This document shows, in pieces, positions 29,172 to 38,491 of a DNA stretch of 64,000 nt. Positions within the stretch are counted from its first letter, which is position 1. Every line of letters begins with the position of its first letter. Position numbers and translations under genes: made by a program. The stretch comes from an uncultured Bacteroidota bacterium (GTDB lineage: Bacteria > Bacteroidota > Bacteroidia > Flavobacteriales > Flavobacteriaceae): assembly GCA_913041125.1 (NCBI GenBank), contig CAJWHM010000003.1:27974-91973 (forward strand), in the 5' to 3' direction. The notes beneath the pieces are model-generated. The model was given only the letters and a program-made list of their open reading frames with translations, did no database searches and had not been told where the DNA came from.

Positions 29172-30926
29172 TTATTTAGCTTGGTCCGCCTGTTGTTTTT
29201 CAAATAATTCTTTATAATAGCCAGTAACCCCCATTAAATCTATGTGTTTGCCTTGTTGAACTATTTTGCCATTTTCAAAAACAATAATTTGATCAGCATG
29301 TTTAAGTGAGGAAATCCTATGACTTACAATAATAGTCGTTTTGTTATTTGATATTGATTTAAGATTTTTCAGAATCTTTTCCTCTGTATTATTATCTACT
29401 GCTGAAAGACAATCATCGAAAAGATAAATTTTAGGATTTTTAATAAAAACTCTCGCTATTGATACTCTTTGGATTTGTCCTCCAGACAATGTAATACCTC
29501 TTTCTCCTAAAATTGTTTTGTAGCCTTTTTTAAAATTAATAATATCTTCATGTATAACGGCTTTTCTGCTTGCATCAATTATTTTATAATCATCTGCATT
29601 TTTTAATCCATATTGAAGATTTTCTTTTATGCTTTCACTAAATAAAAAAGGATTTTGAGGAACATAGCCAATATTTTTTCTTAGTTTATCAAGGTTCAAA
29701 TCTTTGATATTGATTCCATCAATTTCAATGACACCACAAGTTGGATCATAGAAACGTGTAATTAATTCTAGAAAACTTGATTTACCTGATCCAACTTTTC
29801 CAATTACACCAAGTGTTGTCCCAGCTTTTATTTTTATGCTTAGATTATTAATAGATTTTATTTGAGTTTCGGGATAGAATAATGAGACATTTTTGAATTC
29901 AATGTCTCCAATTAGATTATTTACTTGAATTTTTCCATTGTTTATTTCTGGCACTTCATTTAAGAATTTATTTATTCTTTTTTGTGAAGCTTCTGCTTGT
30001 TGAACTATGGAAGTTATCCAACCAACAACTGCAACAGGCCATGTAAGCATGTTGACATAAATAATGAATTCTGCTAACACACCAATCTCAATTTCACCAT
30101 TTATATATTGTTTTCCTCCAACAAAAATTACAATTAGATTACTAAAACCAATAAGTAGAATCATCAATGGGAAAAACCAAGCTTGAACTTTTACCAAAGA
30201 CATATTTTTCTTATAACTCTCATCTGCTACTTTATTAAATTCTGAATACATTATAGATTCTAGGTTATAAGACTTAATTACAGAAATTCCACTAAAACTC
30301 TCTTGAGCATAGGATGACATTTTTGATAATACCTCTTGGACAAGAGTACTTTTTTCATTAATTATTCTACTTAATTTATAGATAGTAAACGAAAGAACTG
30401 GAAGAGGTAGTAAGGTGTATAGAGTCAAAGTAGGTGCTATAGTAATCATGTATGATATTACAATTACAAATAAAGAAATTGTATTTGTGCTATACATAAA
30501 TGCAGGACCAACATACATTCTTACTTTTCCAACATCTTCACTAATTCGATTCATAAGGTCACCTGTCCTATTATTTTTATAAAATCGTTGAGTTAGTTTT
30601 TGATAGTGCCAAAAAATCTCGTTTTTAAGATCATATTCTATAAATCTTGATACGTTGATTATAGTTTGACGCATTAGGAAAGTAAAAAATCCAGAGGCTA
30701 AAGCAGTAGCAATAATTATAAAGATATTAGTTAATAATATATTTTTTACAACCTCAAAGTCTATGTTATTGGATTCTAAATAATTTTCGACAACTGTTAG
30801 GGAATTTCCGATCAATCTAGGTGCAAAAAGAGAAAAAATTCTAGCTATAACTGTAATAACAAACCCTAAAAATAGTTTAATTCTGTATTTATAAAAGTAT
30901 TTGTTTAGATATTGAAGCTCTTTCAT
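29172..30926 (-). CDS. ABC exporter, fused membrane and ATPase domains
   Basis: The 584-residue half-transporter has six membrane helices (residues about 15-310) and a C-terminal ATPase: Walker A GKVGSGKSSF, signature TLSGGQIQRVSIARVF, Walker B IYLFDDCLSAVDN. It resembles the MdlB/MsbA-like exporters of Bacteroidota; the substrate is unknown. The track uses a TTG at 30947, but a TAACTTTG promoter element overlaps that extension, so I choose the ATG at 30926 (MKELQYLNKYFYKY), the normal family start. It abuts the DUF3276 gene downstream. Confidence 0.9.
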   Translation of the reverse strand: MKELQYLNKYFYKYRIKLFLGFVITVIARIFSLFAPRLIGNSLTVVENYLESNNIDFEVVKNILLTNIFIIIATALASGFFTFLMRQTIINVSRFIEYDLKNEIFWHYQKLTQRFYKNNRTGDLMNRISEDVGKVRMYVGPAFMYSTNTISLFVIVISYMITIAPTLTLYTLLPLPVLSFTIYKLSRIINEKSTLVQEVLSKMSSYAQESFSGISVIKSYNLESIMYSEFNKVADESYKKNMSLVKVQAWFFPLMILLIGFSNLIVIFVGGKQYINGEIEIGVLAEFIIYVNMLTWPVAVVGWITSIVQQAEASQKRINKFLNEVPEINNGKIQVNNLIGDIEFKNVSLFYPETQIKSINNLSIKIKAGTTLGVIGKVGSGKSSFLELITRFYDPTCGVIEIDGINIKDLNLDKLRKNIGYVPQNPFLFSESIKENLQYGLKNADDYKIIDASRKAVIHEDIINFKKGYKTILGERGITLSGGQIQRVSIARVFIKNPKIYLFDDCLSAVDNNTEEKILKNLKSISNNKTTIIVSHRISSLKHADQIIVFENGKIVQQGKHIDLMGVTGYYKELFEKQQADQAK

Positions 30927-30934
30927 TCGGCGAT

Positions 30935-30942
30935 CAAAGTTA
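30935..30942 (-). promoter_or_regulatory. Putative -7 element of the ABC exporter gene
   Basis: The minus strand reads TAACTTTG 8 bases before the ATG at 30926. An exact TAnnTTTG match inside the track's extended N-terminus is the reason for the shorter start. No -33 TTG at ideal spacing. Confidence 0.35.
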
Positions 30943-31016
30943 AACAAATGCTAAACTAATATTTGTTGATTTGTAAAATTTTTACTTCTTTAAACAAAGC
31001 TTTGGTATATATAAAT

Positions 31017-31024
31017 TATTTTTG
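31017..31024 (+). promoter_or_regulatory. Putative -7 element of nusB
   Basis: TATTTTTG, an exact TAnnTTTG match 22 bases before the nusB ATG. An upstream TTG is only 12 bases away, shorter than consensus spacing. Confidence 0.35.
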
Positions 31025-31046
31025 CAGTAATTTAAAGTTCTAACCC

Positions 31047-31991
31047 ATGCTAACTCGAAGGCATATCCGGATTAAGGTGATGCAATCTGTATATTCTTTT
31101 TCTTTAACAAACCAAAAAGAATTAAAGGAAGAGCTTCTTTTTTTTCAACAAAGTGTAAATCAATTCTATAATTTATATCTTCTTATATTAGGTTTGTTTA
31201 AAGCTTTAAAAAATAAAACTGAAGAGCAAATAAAAGCGTATTCAGTTCATAATATTAAAATAGATAAGAATTATAATGCTCTAAACGCTCTGTCTCAAAA
31301 TACAATATTAAAATTTATAAGTTCACACAAGGAGTTAGAACTAACTTTAAAAACTAAAAAATTTCTTCGTTGGGACTTAGAACCAGTATTTTTAAATGAT
31401 TTATTATCAGAAATTTTCAAATGGAATGAATTTGAAAATTATATTAGTTTAGGATCATATTCTGAAAAAGTTGATCAAAATTGGTTTACAAAATTTTTTA
31501 AAGAAATTTTAACTAGTTCCAAATACCTTTTTAGTTATTTAGAAGATCATCAACTCACATGGATAGACGATTTACCAGTTGTGAACACATTTATATTAAA
31601 AATGTTGAGGAAAATTGATCATAAAAAGCCACAGAGTTTAAAGTTGCCAAACCAAAAAAATGATAAAGAAGTTATAGATTTTGGAATGGATTTATTAAAG
31701 AAAACTATAAATAATAATGAACAAATACTAGAAGATTTAAATGGTAAAACACCAAATTGGGATTCAGAGCGAATAGCATTATTAGACCAAGCAATTTTAA
31801 AAACTGCTATAACAGAGTTACTTCATTTCCCGAGTATTCCAACAAAAGTTACAATGAATGAATATCTTGAAATTGCAAAAGATTATTCTACTCCTAATAG
31901 TAACAATTTCGTTAATGGTGTATTAGATGAACTTGTACGAGATTTTACTAAAAATAAAAGGTTTACCAAAAAGGGTAGAGGCTTGTTGTAA
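31047..31991 (+). CDS. nusB: Transcription antitermination factor NusB
   Basis: NusB with NusE binds boxA RNA and promotes rRNA antitermination. At 314 residues it is longer than the roughly 140-residue E. coli protein, as usual in Bacteroidota. It opens with MLTRRHIRIKVMQSVYSFSL, and the NusB fold is clearest in the C-terminal third: WDSERIALLDQAILKTAITE, LHFPSIPTKVTMNEYLEIAK and NSNNFVNGVLDELV. The middle region is less conserved. It is followed by the DUF1573-yajC pair, which has its own promoter. Confidence 0.92.
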   Translation: MLTRRHIRIKVMQSVYSFSLTNQKELKEELLFFQQSVNQFYNLYLLILGLFKALKNKTEEQIKAYSVHNIKIDKNYNALNALSQNTILKFISSHKELELTLKTKKFLRWDLEPVFLNDLLSEIFKWNEFENYISLGSYSEKVDQNWFTKFFKEILTSSKYLFSYLEDHQLTWIDDLPVVNTFILKMLRKIDHKKPQSLKLPNQKNDKEVIDFGMDLLKKTINNNEQILEDLNGKTPNWDSERIALLDQAILKTAITELLHFPSIPTKVTMNEYLEIAKDYSTPNSNNFVNGVLDELVRDFTKNKRFTKKGRGLL

Positions 31992-32012
31992 TGACAATTT
32001 TTTTTAAATTTG
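31983..32012 (+). promoter_or_regulatory. Bacteroidota-type promoter of the DUF1573-yajC unit
   Basis: TTG at 31983-31985, 19 bases, then TAAATTTG at 32005-32012, both consensus elements at normal spacing. The -33 element lies in the last codons of nusB. The -7 element ends 19 bases before the ATG at 32032. Confidence 0.55.
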
Positions 32013-32031
32013 ATTAATTAAATTTTACCCA

Positions 32032-32538
32032 ATGAAAAAAATATTTTTAGTATTCTTATCAATATTGATAGTTACATTTTCTTCTTGTCAAGACAGTGCT
32101 GCCAAAAAAATTAATAGTTCTAGTGCTGTTGCTAAAACAGATCAAATTAGTCAGGAAAAAGCTGCAGACGGACCTGTTATGACGTTTGAAAAAACCACAC
32201 ACGATTTTGGAACTATAAATGAAGGTGATAAAGTTACCACGCAATTTTCATTTACTAATACTGGAAAAGCAGATCTGATTATAGTTGATGCTAGAGGTAG
32301 TTGCGGATGTACTGTTCCAAAATATCCAAAAAATGTTGCTATTAAGCCTGGACAATCAGAAACTATTACTGTTAGTTTTGATTCGAATAATAAACCAGGC
32401 ATGCAGCAAAAATCAGTTACACTTTCAGCAAACACATCATCTGGAAGAGAAATGTTAAGAATAAAGGCCAATGTAACACCAGACCCTGTGAAGCAAAAAC
32501 AGAGAGAGGCACAGGCAAAAGCTAGACAACAAAACTAA
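32032..32538 (+). CDS. DUF1573 lipoprotein
   Basis: The 168-residue protein has a lipoprotein signal peptide with the lipobox region TFSSC at about residues 15-19. Residues about 50-155 form a DUF1573 immunoglobulin-like domain: FEKTTHDFGTINEGDKVTTQ, FTNTGKADLIIVDARGSCGC and SFDSNNKPGMQQKSVTL. The conserved GSCGCT cysteines are present. DUF1573 proteins are abundant in Bacteroidota envelopes and have no settled function. The C-terminus is charged (KQKQREAQAKARQQN). YajC is encoded 10 bases downstream. Confidence 0.88.
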   Translation: MKKIFLVFLSILIVTFSSCQDSAAKKINSSSAVAKTDQISQEKAADGPVMTFEKTTHDFGTINEGDKVTTQFSFTNTGKADLIIVDARGSCGCTVPKYPKNVAIKPGQSETITVSFDSNNKPGMQQKSVTLSANTSSGREMLRIKANVTPDPVKQKQREAQAKARQQN

Positions 32539-32548
32539 ACTAAAAATA

Positions 32549-32845
32549 ATGTCAGAAGGTTTATCAGGACAACTCCCATTTTTGCTTTTGATGCTAGTTG
32601 TTTTTTTCTTTTTTATAATATTACCGCAACAGAGAAGGCAAAAAAAAGAAAAAAATTTTATGAATTCTATGAAAAAGGGTGATCGTATCATAACTAAAAG
32701 CGGTGTACACGCTAAAGTTATGGAGCTTAACGATAAAGATAACACATGTATTATAGAAACTTTAGCAGGTAAACTCAAAATTGAGAGGACTGCAATTTCC
32801 TTGGAGATGAGTTCAAAACTAAACACACCTCCTTTAAAAAAATAA
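32549..32845 (+). CDS. yajC: Preprotein translocase subunit YajC
   Basis: This 98-residue protein has a single N-terminal membrane helix (PFLLLMLVVFFFFIILPQQR) followed by the YajC domain with MKKGDRIITKSGVHAKVMEL. YajC associates with SecDF at the Sec translocon. The DUF1573 partner upstream is a common arrangement in this group. A strong terminator follows directly. Confidence 0.93.
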   Translation: MSEGLSGQLPFLLLMLVVFFFFIILPQQRRQKKEKNFMNSMKKGDRIITKSGVHAKVMELNDKDNTCIIETLAGKLKIERTAISLEMSSKLNTPPLKK

Positions 32846-32855
32846 CTCTTTAATT

Positions 32856-32881
32856 AATCCCGCTTTGTGCGGGATTTTTTT
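32856..32881 (+). terminator. Intrinsic terminator after yajC
   Basis: Perfect 8-bp stem AATCCCGC / GCGGGATT with a TTTGT loop followed by five T. GC-rich in an AT-rich background, so unambiguous. The next gene, pyrD, starts only 6 bases after the T-run, which leaves little room for a pyrD promoter outside the hairpin. Confidence 0.9.
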
Positions 32882-32886
32882 ATAAA

Positions 32887-33912
32887 ATGTATAAATTAAT
32901 AATTAAAAAATTCCTTTTTTTATTCGACCCTGAGTGGGTTCATCACTTTGTTTTTAATCTAATAAAGTACTCCAATTTAATACCTGGAGTAGACAAATTT
33001 TTAAAACATTTTTTTGTTCTAAAAGACAAACGTCTCGAGAGAAAAGTTTTTGGATTGAATTTCACAAATCCTGTAGGATTAGCTGCTGGCTTTGATAAAG
33101 ATGCTAAATTGTATAACGAGTTAACAAATTTTGGTTTTGGTTTTATAGAAATTGGAACGCTAACACCATTACCACAAGATGGGAATCCAAAAAAAAGAAT
33201 GTTTCGTTTAATAAATGATGAAGCAATAATAAATAGAATGGGGTTTAATAATGAGGGAGTTGAAGCTGCTATATCAAGATTAAAAAAAAATAAGGGAATT
33301 TTAATTGGAGGAAATATTGGAAAAAACAAGACAACACCCAATGAAAAAGCTCCTGAAGATTACATATATTGTTATAACGCTTTATATGATTATGTTGATT
33401 ATTTTGTTGTAAATGTCAGTTCACCAAACACTCCTAATCTAAGAGCATTACAGGGGAAAAAACCCTTGACTAATTTGTTGAGTAAAATAAAATTGATAAA
33501 CGAAAAAAAAATTCAGCCTAAACCTATTTTATTAAAAATTTCTCCTGACTTAAACAAGGATGAATTATTAGATATAATTGAAATTGTAAAAAAACTTAAA
33601 ATTGATGGAGTAATTGCTACAAATACAACTTTAAGTAGAGAAGGAATTGACTCTAAAAACAAAAATGAATATGGTGGATTAAGTGGAAGACCCCTGGGAA
33701 AAATGAGTACAGAGGTAATTCGATTTTTAGCAAAAAAGAGTAATTACGCCTTTCCTATAATTGGAGTTGGTGGTATTCATAAACCTGAAGATGCAATTGA
33801 AAAAATTAATGCTGGAGCTTCATTGATTCAATTGTATACAGGTTTTATTTATGAAGGTCCTGGGTTAATAAGAAAAATTAATCGTGCAATATTGAATCAT
33901 GAATCAAAATAG
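32887..33912 (+). CDS. pyrD: Dihydroorotate dehydrogenase (quinone), class 2
   Basis: PyrD oxidises dihydroorotate to orotate and passes electrons to quinone. The 341 residues carry the class 2 N-terminal membrane-association region ([20 protein letters not shown]), [19 protein letters not shown], the catalytic serine region [13 protein letters not shown], and FMN-phosphate loop [14 protein letters not shown]. The gene overlaps the convergent M42 peptidase gene by 16 bases at its 3' end. The start lies almost inside the yajC terminator. Confidence 0.95.
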   Translation: MYKLIIKKFLFLFDPEWVHHFVFNLIKYSNLIPGVDKFLKHFFVLKDKRLERKVFGLNFTNPVGLAAGFDKDAKLYNELTNFGFGFIEIGTLTPLPQDGNPKKRMFRLINDEAIINRMGFNNEGVEAAISRLKKNKGILIGGNIGKNKTTPNEKAPEDYIYCYNALYDYVDYFVVNVSSPNTPNLRALQGKKPLTNLLSKIKLINEKKIQPKPILLKISPDLNKDELLDIIEIVKKLKIDGVIATNTTLSREGIDSKNKNEYGGLSGRPLGKMSTEVIRFLAKKSNYAFPIIGVGGIHKPEDAIEKINAGASLIQLYTGFIYEGPGLIRKINRAILNHESK

Positions 33913-34979
33913 CTAAAAGATTCGTTGTTTTTTAATGAATTAACAGTTTCGTAGATCAACTTAATAACATTTTCTACATCATCACGGTGTACCATTTCTA
34001 CAGTAGTGTGCATATATCTCAATGGTAACGAAATTAATGCCGATGCTACACCACCATTACTATAGGCGAATGCATCTGTATCAGTACCTGTAAAACGTGA
34101 GGATGCAAGACGTTGAAAGGGAATTTTATTTTTTTCAGCTGTCTCAATAATACGTTCTCTTAAATTATTTTGAACAGCAGGTGCATAAGAAATTACTGGG
34201 CCTTTACCAATTTCGGTGTGACCCTCAGTTTTTTTATTTATCATGGGTGTGGAGGTATCGTGACATACATCTGTAACTATTGCTACATTAGGTTTTATTT
34301 TTTGAGTAATCATCTCCGCACCCCTTAATCCAACTTCTTCTTGAACTGAATTGGTAATATATAGACCAAATGGGAGTTTGATTTTATTTTCAAAAATTAG
34401 TCTAGCTACCTGAGCAATAATAAAGCCTCCTGCTCGGTTATCAATTGCTCTACATAAAAATTTATTTTTATTTAAAATCTTGAATGAATCGGGATAGGTG
34501 ATTACACAGCCAACGTGAATACCCATTTTTTCAACCTCATCTTTATCTTTTGCCCCTACATCAATAAATATATTTTCAAGTTTTGGTACTTCTTCCTTTC
34601 CATTTTTTCGAGTATGAATAGCTGGCCATCCAAAAACACCTTGAACTATACCTTTTTTTGTGTGAATATTCACCCACTTTGATGGTGCAATTTGGTGATC
34701 ACTTCCACCATTTCTAATTACATAGATTAATCCGTTATCTGTTATATAATTTACATACCATGAAATTTCATCTGAATGTCCTTCTATTACAACTTTGTAT
34801 TTTGCATCTGGATTTATAACACCTACTGCAGTTCCATATATATCAGTAATAAATTCATGAACATAAGGTTTTAGATAGTTCATCCAAATTTTTTGGCCTT
34901 CACTCTCGTATCCAGTTGGCGAAGCATTATTCAGATAGTTTTCTAAAAATGTTATTGCTTTTTTATCAAGAATACTCAT
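33897..34979 (-). CDS. M42-family glutamyl aminopeptidase-like metallopeptidase
   Basis: The roughly 360-residue protein has the M42 metal ligands and catalytic residues: [44 protein letters not shown] and [11 protein letters not shown]. These enzymes are large tetrahedral cytosolic aminopeptidases or related deacylases. I prefer the second ATG at 34979 ([20 protein letters not shown]) over the track's 34985, because it matches the usual family start. Its 3' end overlaps pyrD. The DUF4294 gene lies upstream, divergently. Confidence 0.9.
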   Translation of the reverse strand: MSILDKKAITFLENYLNNASPTGYESEGQKIWMNYLKPYVHEFITDIYGTAVGVINPDAKYKVVIEGHSDEISWYVNYITDNGLIYVIRNGGSDHQIAPSKWVNIHTKKGIVQGVFGWPAIHTRKNGKEEVPKLENIFIDVGAKDKDEVEKMGIHVGCVITYPDSFKILNKNKFLCRAIDNRAGGFIIAQVARLIFENKIKLPFGLYITNSVQEEVGLRGAEMITQKIKPNVAIVTDVCHDTSTPMINKKTEGHTEIGKGPVISYAPAVQNNLRERIIETAEKNKIPFQRLASSRFTGTDTDAFAYSNGGVASALISLPLRYMHTTVEMVHRDDVENVIKLIYETVNSLKNNESFSYFDS

Positions 34980-35126
34980 AAACAATAAGATTAAATTTTA
35001 AGAATGCTAAAAGTAAGAATAATCCTAAAACAACCAACAAGGAGTAAAATATTTGTATTTTTAAAATCCAAAAAATAAAAATAAAAAAATTCTTTATTTA
35101 GGGTTACTGTAAGGTTTTAAAAACTA

Positions 35127-35825
35127 ATGGCTATTAAGTACAATATTTTTTTTATACTGTTAATTTCTCCTTTAATTTCCTTATCCCAGATTGATGATTC
35201 TAAATCTGACAGCACTGAAGACAACTTGTTGTATAAGTTTGAAACTGATTCAATACCTCAGTCTGGAATTAGATTAAAAGAGGTCGTACTTTTTCAACCC
35301 CTTAGATTTAAAAGTATAAATGAATTAAGAGACTATGTTATTTTAAGAAATAGAACACTTCGCGTTTACCCATATGCAAAAACAGCCTCAGATCGTTTAG
35401 ATACCCTAAGTAGTAGGCTTAGAAGTATAAAAAGTAAAAGGGATAAAAAAACATACACTAAAAGAATCGAAAAATTTATTTACGATGAATTTGAAGGAGA
35501 ATTAAAAAAATTATCTAAATCTCAAGGAAGAATTTTAATTAAATTGGTACACAGACAAACCGGAGAAACTACACACTCCCTTGTCAAAGAGCTTAGAAAT
35601 GGATGGAGAGCCTTTGTTTATCAAACTACGGCCTCTTTTTTTAATCTTTCTCTAAAGGATACCTACGATCCTGAAAATATTTATGAAGACTTTTTAATAG
35701 AAGATATTTTACAACGTGCATACGGTGACGGTATTATTGATTTAGATCCAACAGCATTGACATATAAATTAGACTCACTTTATACACTATGGAAGGCTCC
35801 AAAAACTCCCTTATCAGAAGACTGA
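35127..35825 (+). CDS. DUF4294 exported protein
   Basis: The 232-residue protein has a signal peptide (MAIKYNIFFILLISPLISLS) and a DUF4294 domain: LRDYVILRNRTLRVYPYAKT, a basic helix SRLRSIKSKRDKKTYTKRIE, and LSKSQGRILIKLVHRQTGET followed by RNGWRAFVYQTTASFFNLSL. The family is essentially confined to Bacteroidota and has no known function. The pairing with an M42 peptidase gene appears conserved in flavobacteria as far as I recall. The mature protein is probably periplasmic. Confidence 0.82.
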   Translation: MAIKYNIFFILLISPLISLSQIDDSKSDSTEDNLLYKFETDSIPQSGIRLKEVVLFQPLRFKSINELRDYVILRNRTLRVYPYAKTASDRLDTLSSRLRSIKSKRDKKTYTKRIEKFIYDEFEGELKKLSKSQGRILIKLVHRQTGETTHSLVKELRNGWRAFVYQTTASFFNLSLKDTYDPENIYEDFLIEDILQRAYGDGIIDLDPTALTYKLDSLYTLWKAPKTPLSED

Positions 35826-35851
35826 TATTATTAACTGAACGATTCCAATTA

Positions 35852-36538
35852 TCACAAAAAATATGATAGGGTAAATGCAAAGATGATTGTTAATAATTTT
35901 CTGATATTAAATGAATGACCTTGATTGCTTTCAAAGAGAATTGTAGTAGAGATATGAAGTAACATACCTATAACAATTGAAATTATTTGTAATTGCCATT
36001 TATAATTTAAAGTAAAATAGTCATTAAAAATACTTCCAAGTGGACTCATAATTGCAAAAAGTAGTAGGGAAGATAATTTAATCACAGTTGCAGTATTGTT
36101 TTCCCAAATTAGAATGAAAACTACCATTCCAATTGGGATTTTATGAATAAAAATACCCCAAAGTAGCTCATTTTGATTAGAAAGAGGAAGTCCTTCAAAA
36201 AAAGAATGAATTCCTAAACTTATTAAAAGTAACCATGGTAGTTTAGAATTTTCTTTTAAGTGTGTGTGACCATGTTCAGCACCTTGTGAAACAAATTCTA
36301 AAAGTATCTGAAATAATATCCCACTTATTACCCATGGTCCCGCCATAAAAAAGTTCTGGGAAAAAACTTTTGGTATTAAATGATGAATAGTAATTCCTAA
36401 AATAAATGCACCACTAAATGCAAGAATCAATTTAAAAGCAATTGATTTTTTTAAATGCAAAAAATATACTGATGCCATACCTATTGTTGCTCCGATAAAA
36501 GGAAGCAAATAGGTTAGGTAAGATATTTTAAGTATCAC
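35852..36538 (-). CDS. ZIP-family metal transporter
   Basis: This 228-residue integral membrane protein has seven or eight predicted helices and ZIP motifs: FILGITIHHLIPKVF in an early helix, a histidine-rich loop GAEHGHTHLKEN, and helices IV-V with LGIHSFFEGLPLSNQ and GIFIHKIPIGMVVFIL holding the metal-binding histidines and glutamate. It probably imports zinc or another divalent metal. A TAATTTTG element lies upstream. Confidence 0.88.
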   Translation of the reverse strand: MILKISYLTYLLPFIGATIGMASVYFLHLKKSIAFKLILAFSGAFILGITIHHLIPKVFSQNFFMAGPWVISGILFQILLEFVSQGAEHGHTHLKENSKLPWLLLISLGIHSFFEGLPLSNQNELLWGIFIHKIPIGMVVFILIWENNTATVIKLSSLLLFAIMSPLGSIFNDYFTLNYKWQLQIISIVIGMLLHISTTILFESNQGHSFNIRKLLTIIFAFTLSYFL

Positions 36539-36561
36539 AAAGTTTGATTTTTATTGGTTGC

Positions 36562-36569
36562 CAAAATTA
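36562..36569 (-). promoter_or_regulatory. Putative -7 element of the ZIP transporter gene
   Basis: Minus strand TAATTTTG, exact TAnnTTTG match, 23 bases before the ATG at 36538. No -33 TTG at ideal spacing. Confidence 0.35.
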
Positions 36570-36596
36570 CAGTATTTTTAATGTCCATAATTAGTC

Positions 36597-37760
36597 ATGA
36601 GAGAAAATTTTAAAATGATAGCCAAGACCTTTTATGGTTTTGAAGATATTCTAGAGAAAGAATTGTTGACTCTCGGCGCTCAAAATGTTATAAAAGGAAA
36701 CCGATATGTTTCTTTTTACGGGGATAAAGGGTTTCTCTACAAGACTAATTTTTCAATTCGTACAGCTTTAAAAATTTTAAAACCTATTCACACTCAAAAA
36801 ATAAAAAGTGAACAATCACTCTATAAACTTTTTTATGAATTCCCCTGGGAGGAATACATTAATATTGACTCAAAGTTTATAATTGATAGTGTAGTAAGTG
36901 GAAAAATATTCACGCATTCGCAATATGTTTCTCAAAAAGCTAAGGATGGACTTGTTGATCAATTTAGAGATCGTTACAATAAGAGACCAAATGTTGACTT
37001 AAATTACCCAGATTTAAGAATTAATCTTCACATACAAAATGATGTATGTACAATTTCTTTAGATAGTTCTGGATCTTCACTACATCATAGAGGTTATAGA
37101 TCAGCAACTAATATTGCACCTATAAATGAAGTACTAGCAGCAGGTTTAATAAAGCTTTCAGGTTGGGATGCAGAAACCGATTTTTTAGATCCTATGTGTG
37201 GCAGTGGGACTTTCTTAATTGAGGCTGCAATGTATGCCTGTAAAATTCCAGCTAATATCAATCGAAAAAGTTTTGCATTTGAAAAATGGAATGATTACGA
37301 TTCAAATCTTTTTAATATTATAAGAGAAAGCCAATTGAAGAAAATTATTAATCCAACAATAAAAATTAAAGGTTCTGATAAAGCACCTTCGGCAATAGAA
37401 AAAACAAAACAAAATCTAAAAAATGCAAATCTTATTGATTTTGTAGAAGTTGAAAGAAATGACTTTTTTCAATTACAAAAAGAAACAGAAAAACCGCTTC
37501 ATGTTTTGACAAACCCACCTTACGGAAAAAGGTTAGAAGGAGAAATAAATGCTATCTACCAATCCATAGGTGATAGTCTTAAACAAAGTTTTCCAAATAC
37601 AAATGCTTGGCTGATTAGTTCAAACATGGAGGCATTAAAACATATAGGATTAAGACCAAGTAGAAAAATAAAGGTATTTAATGGGAAATTAGATTCAAGA
37701 TTATTGTTTTTTCCAATTTATAAGGGTACAAAAAGGGTTCATAAATTAAATAAGAATTAA
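36597..37760 (+). CDS. THUMP-domain class I SAM-dependent RNA methyltransferase (RlmL-like)
   Basis: The 387-residue protein has a THUMP RNA-binding domain (about 50-160) followed by a Rossmann methyltransferase: DFLDPMCGSGTFLIEAAMYA binds SAM, and LTNPPYGKRLEGE is the N-P-P-Y motif of N2-guanine or related base methylation. It corresponds to the N-terminal (RlmL) half of E. coli RlmKL, which makes m2G2445 in 23S rRNA; the RlmK half is absent. The ATG at 36597 gives MRENFKMIAKTF; a second ATG at 36615 is possible. Confidence 0.88.
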   Translation: MRENFKMIAKTFYGFEDILEKELLTLGAQNVIKGNRYVSFYGDKGFLYKTNFSIRTALKILKPIHTQKIKSEQSLYKLFYEFPWEEYINIDSKFIIDSVVSGKIFTHSQYVSQKAKDGLVDQFRDRYNKRPNVDLNYPDLRINLHIQNDVCTISLDSSGSSLHHRGYRSATNIAPINEVLAAGLIKLSGWDAETDFLDPMCGSGTFLIEAAMYACKIPANINRKSFAFEKWNDYDSNLFNIIRESQLKKIINPTIKIKGSDKAPSAIEKTKQNLKNANLIDFVEVERNDFFQLQKETEKPLHVLTNPPYGKRLEGEINAIYQSIGDSLKQSFPNTNAWLISSNMEALKHIGLRPSRKIKVFNGKLDSRLLFFPIYKGTKRVHKLNKN

Positions 37761-38491
37761 TTATTTTTTTTTGTTAAAAAAGGAATATTGTAAGTGAGTG
37801 TATAATTAAAGCCTCCTCCAAAAACGTTGTCTTCTGTTTTTTTATTAAATCCTGGTATATAAATATTGTCAAAGTTTTCAGGTAATTTATCATTTAATAA
37901 ACGATTTAGTCTTAGACTAACTCCTGTATATACATTTTTCAAAATCTGGACTTTAAAACTAACAACTACTTCAAACCAAAAAGCACTTAAATTAAGCCTC
38001 TCTCCTGTTGCATAGCCATTATTAATTGGGAGATCTGAGCTAGGCCAAAAGCGTGTTCTATCTAATATGGTATAACTATTTAAATAATGTTTGTGTTTGC
38101 TCGAAGCTAGCCGTAAGCCCAGTGTAATATGGTTGTTCATGCCTTCCATATTTTCAAACATATTATAATCAAATCCTAATTTTAAATAGTTACCACTGCT
38201 TGTAAAATTGACTTGCTCTACTTGTTTTTTTGTTTCTAAACTTCCTATTTCCATAGCAACAAATAAATCCTTTCCAATTCTTACATCACCTACGGCTTCA
38301 TATCCTGAAAAATCGTCTGAGATTTGAGAGAGTGTAATTCTATATAAGTCTATACCTAATCTAAAAGATAAAGGAGTTTTTATAATTTCAAGACTATCTT
38401 TAGCAACAGAATTCACCTCATTTTGTCCTGATAAAGGCATAGTACCAAAGAAAATACTAATGTAAAATACCCAAATGTGCAGTTTCTTCAT
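37757..38491 (-). CDS. DUF6048 outer-membrane-like protein
   Basis: The 244-residue protein begins with a signal peptide (MKKLHIWVFYISIFFGTMPL). The rest consists of alternating aromatic and polar segments such as LRLGIDLYRITL-like strands and FWFEVVVSFKVQILKNVYTG, suggesting a small beta-barrel. It matches DUF6048, a flavobacterial family of unknown function. Its start overlaps the upstream DUF6452 gene by 35 bases, and its 3' end overlaps rlmL by 4 bases. Confidence 0.8.
   Translation of the reverse strand: MKKLHIWVFYISIFFGTMPLSGQNEVNSVAKDSLEIIKTPLSFRLGIDLYRITLSQISDDFSGYEAVGDVRIGKDLFVAMEIGSLETKKQVEQVNFTSSGNYLKLGFDYNMFENMEGMNNHITLGLRLASSKHKHYLNSYTILDRTRFWPSSDLPINNGYATGERLNLSAFWFEVVVSFKVQILKNVYTGVSLRLNRLLNDKLPENFDNIYIPGFNKKTEDNVFGGGFNYTLTYNIPFLTKKNN

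Noticed and set aside
31005-31014. Palindrome CAAAGCTTTG upstream of nusB
   Set aside because: Ten-base perfect palindrome but short, isolated and without a second copy nearby; not enough to call an operator.
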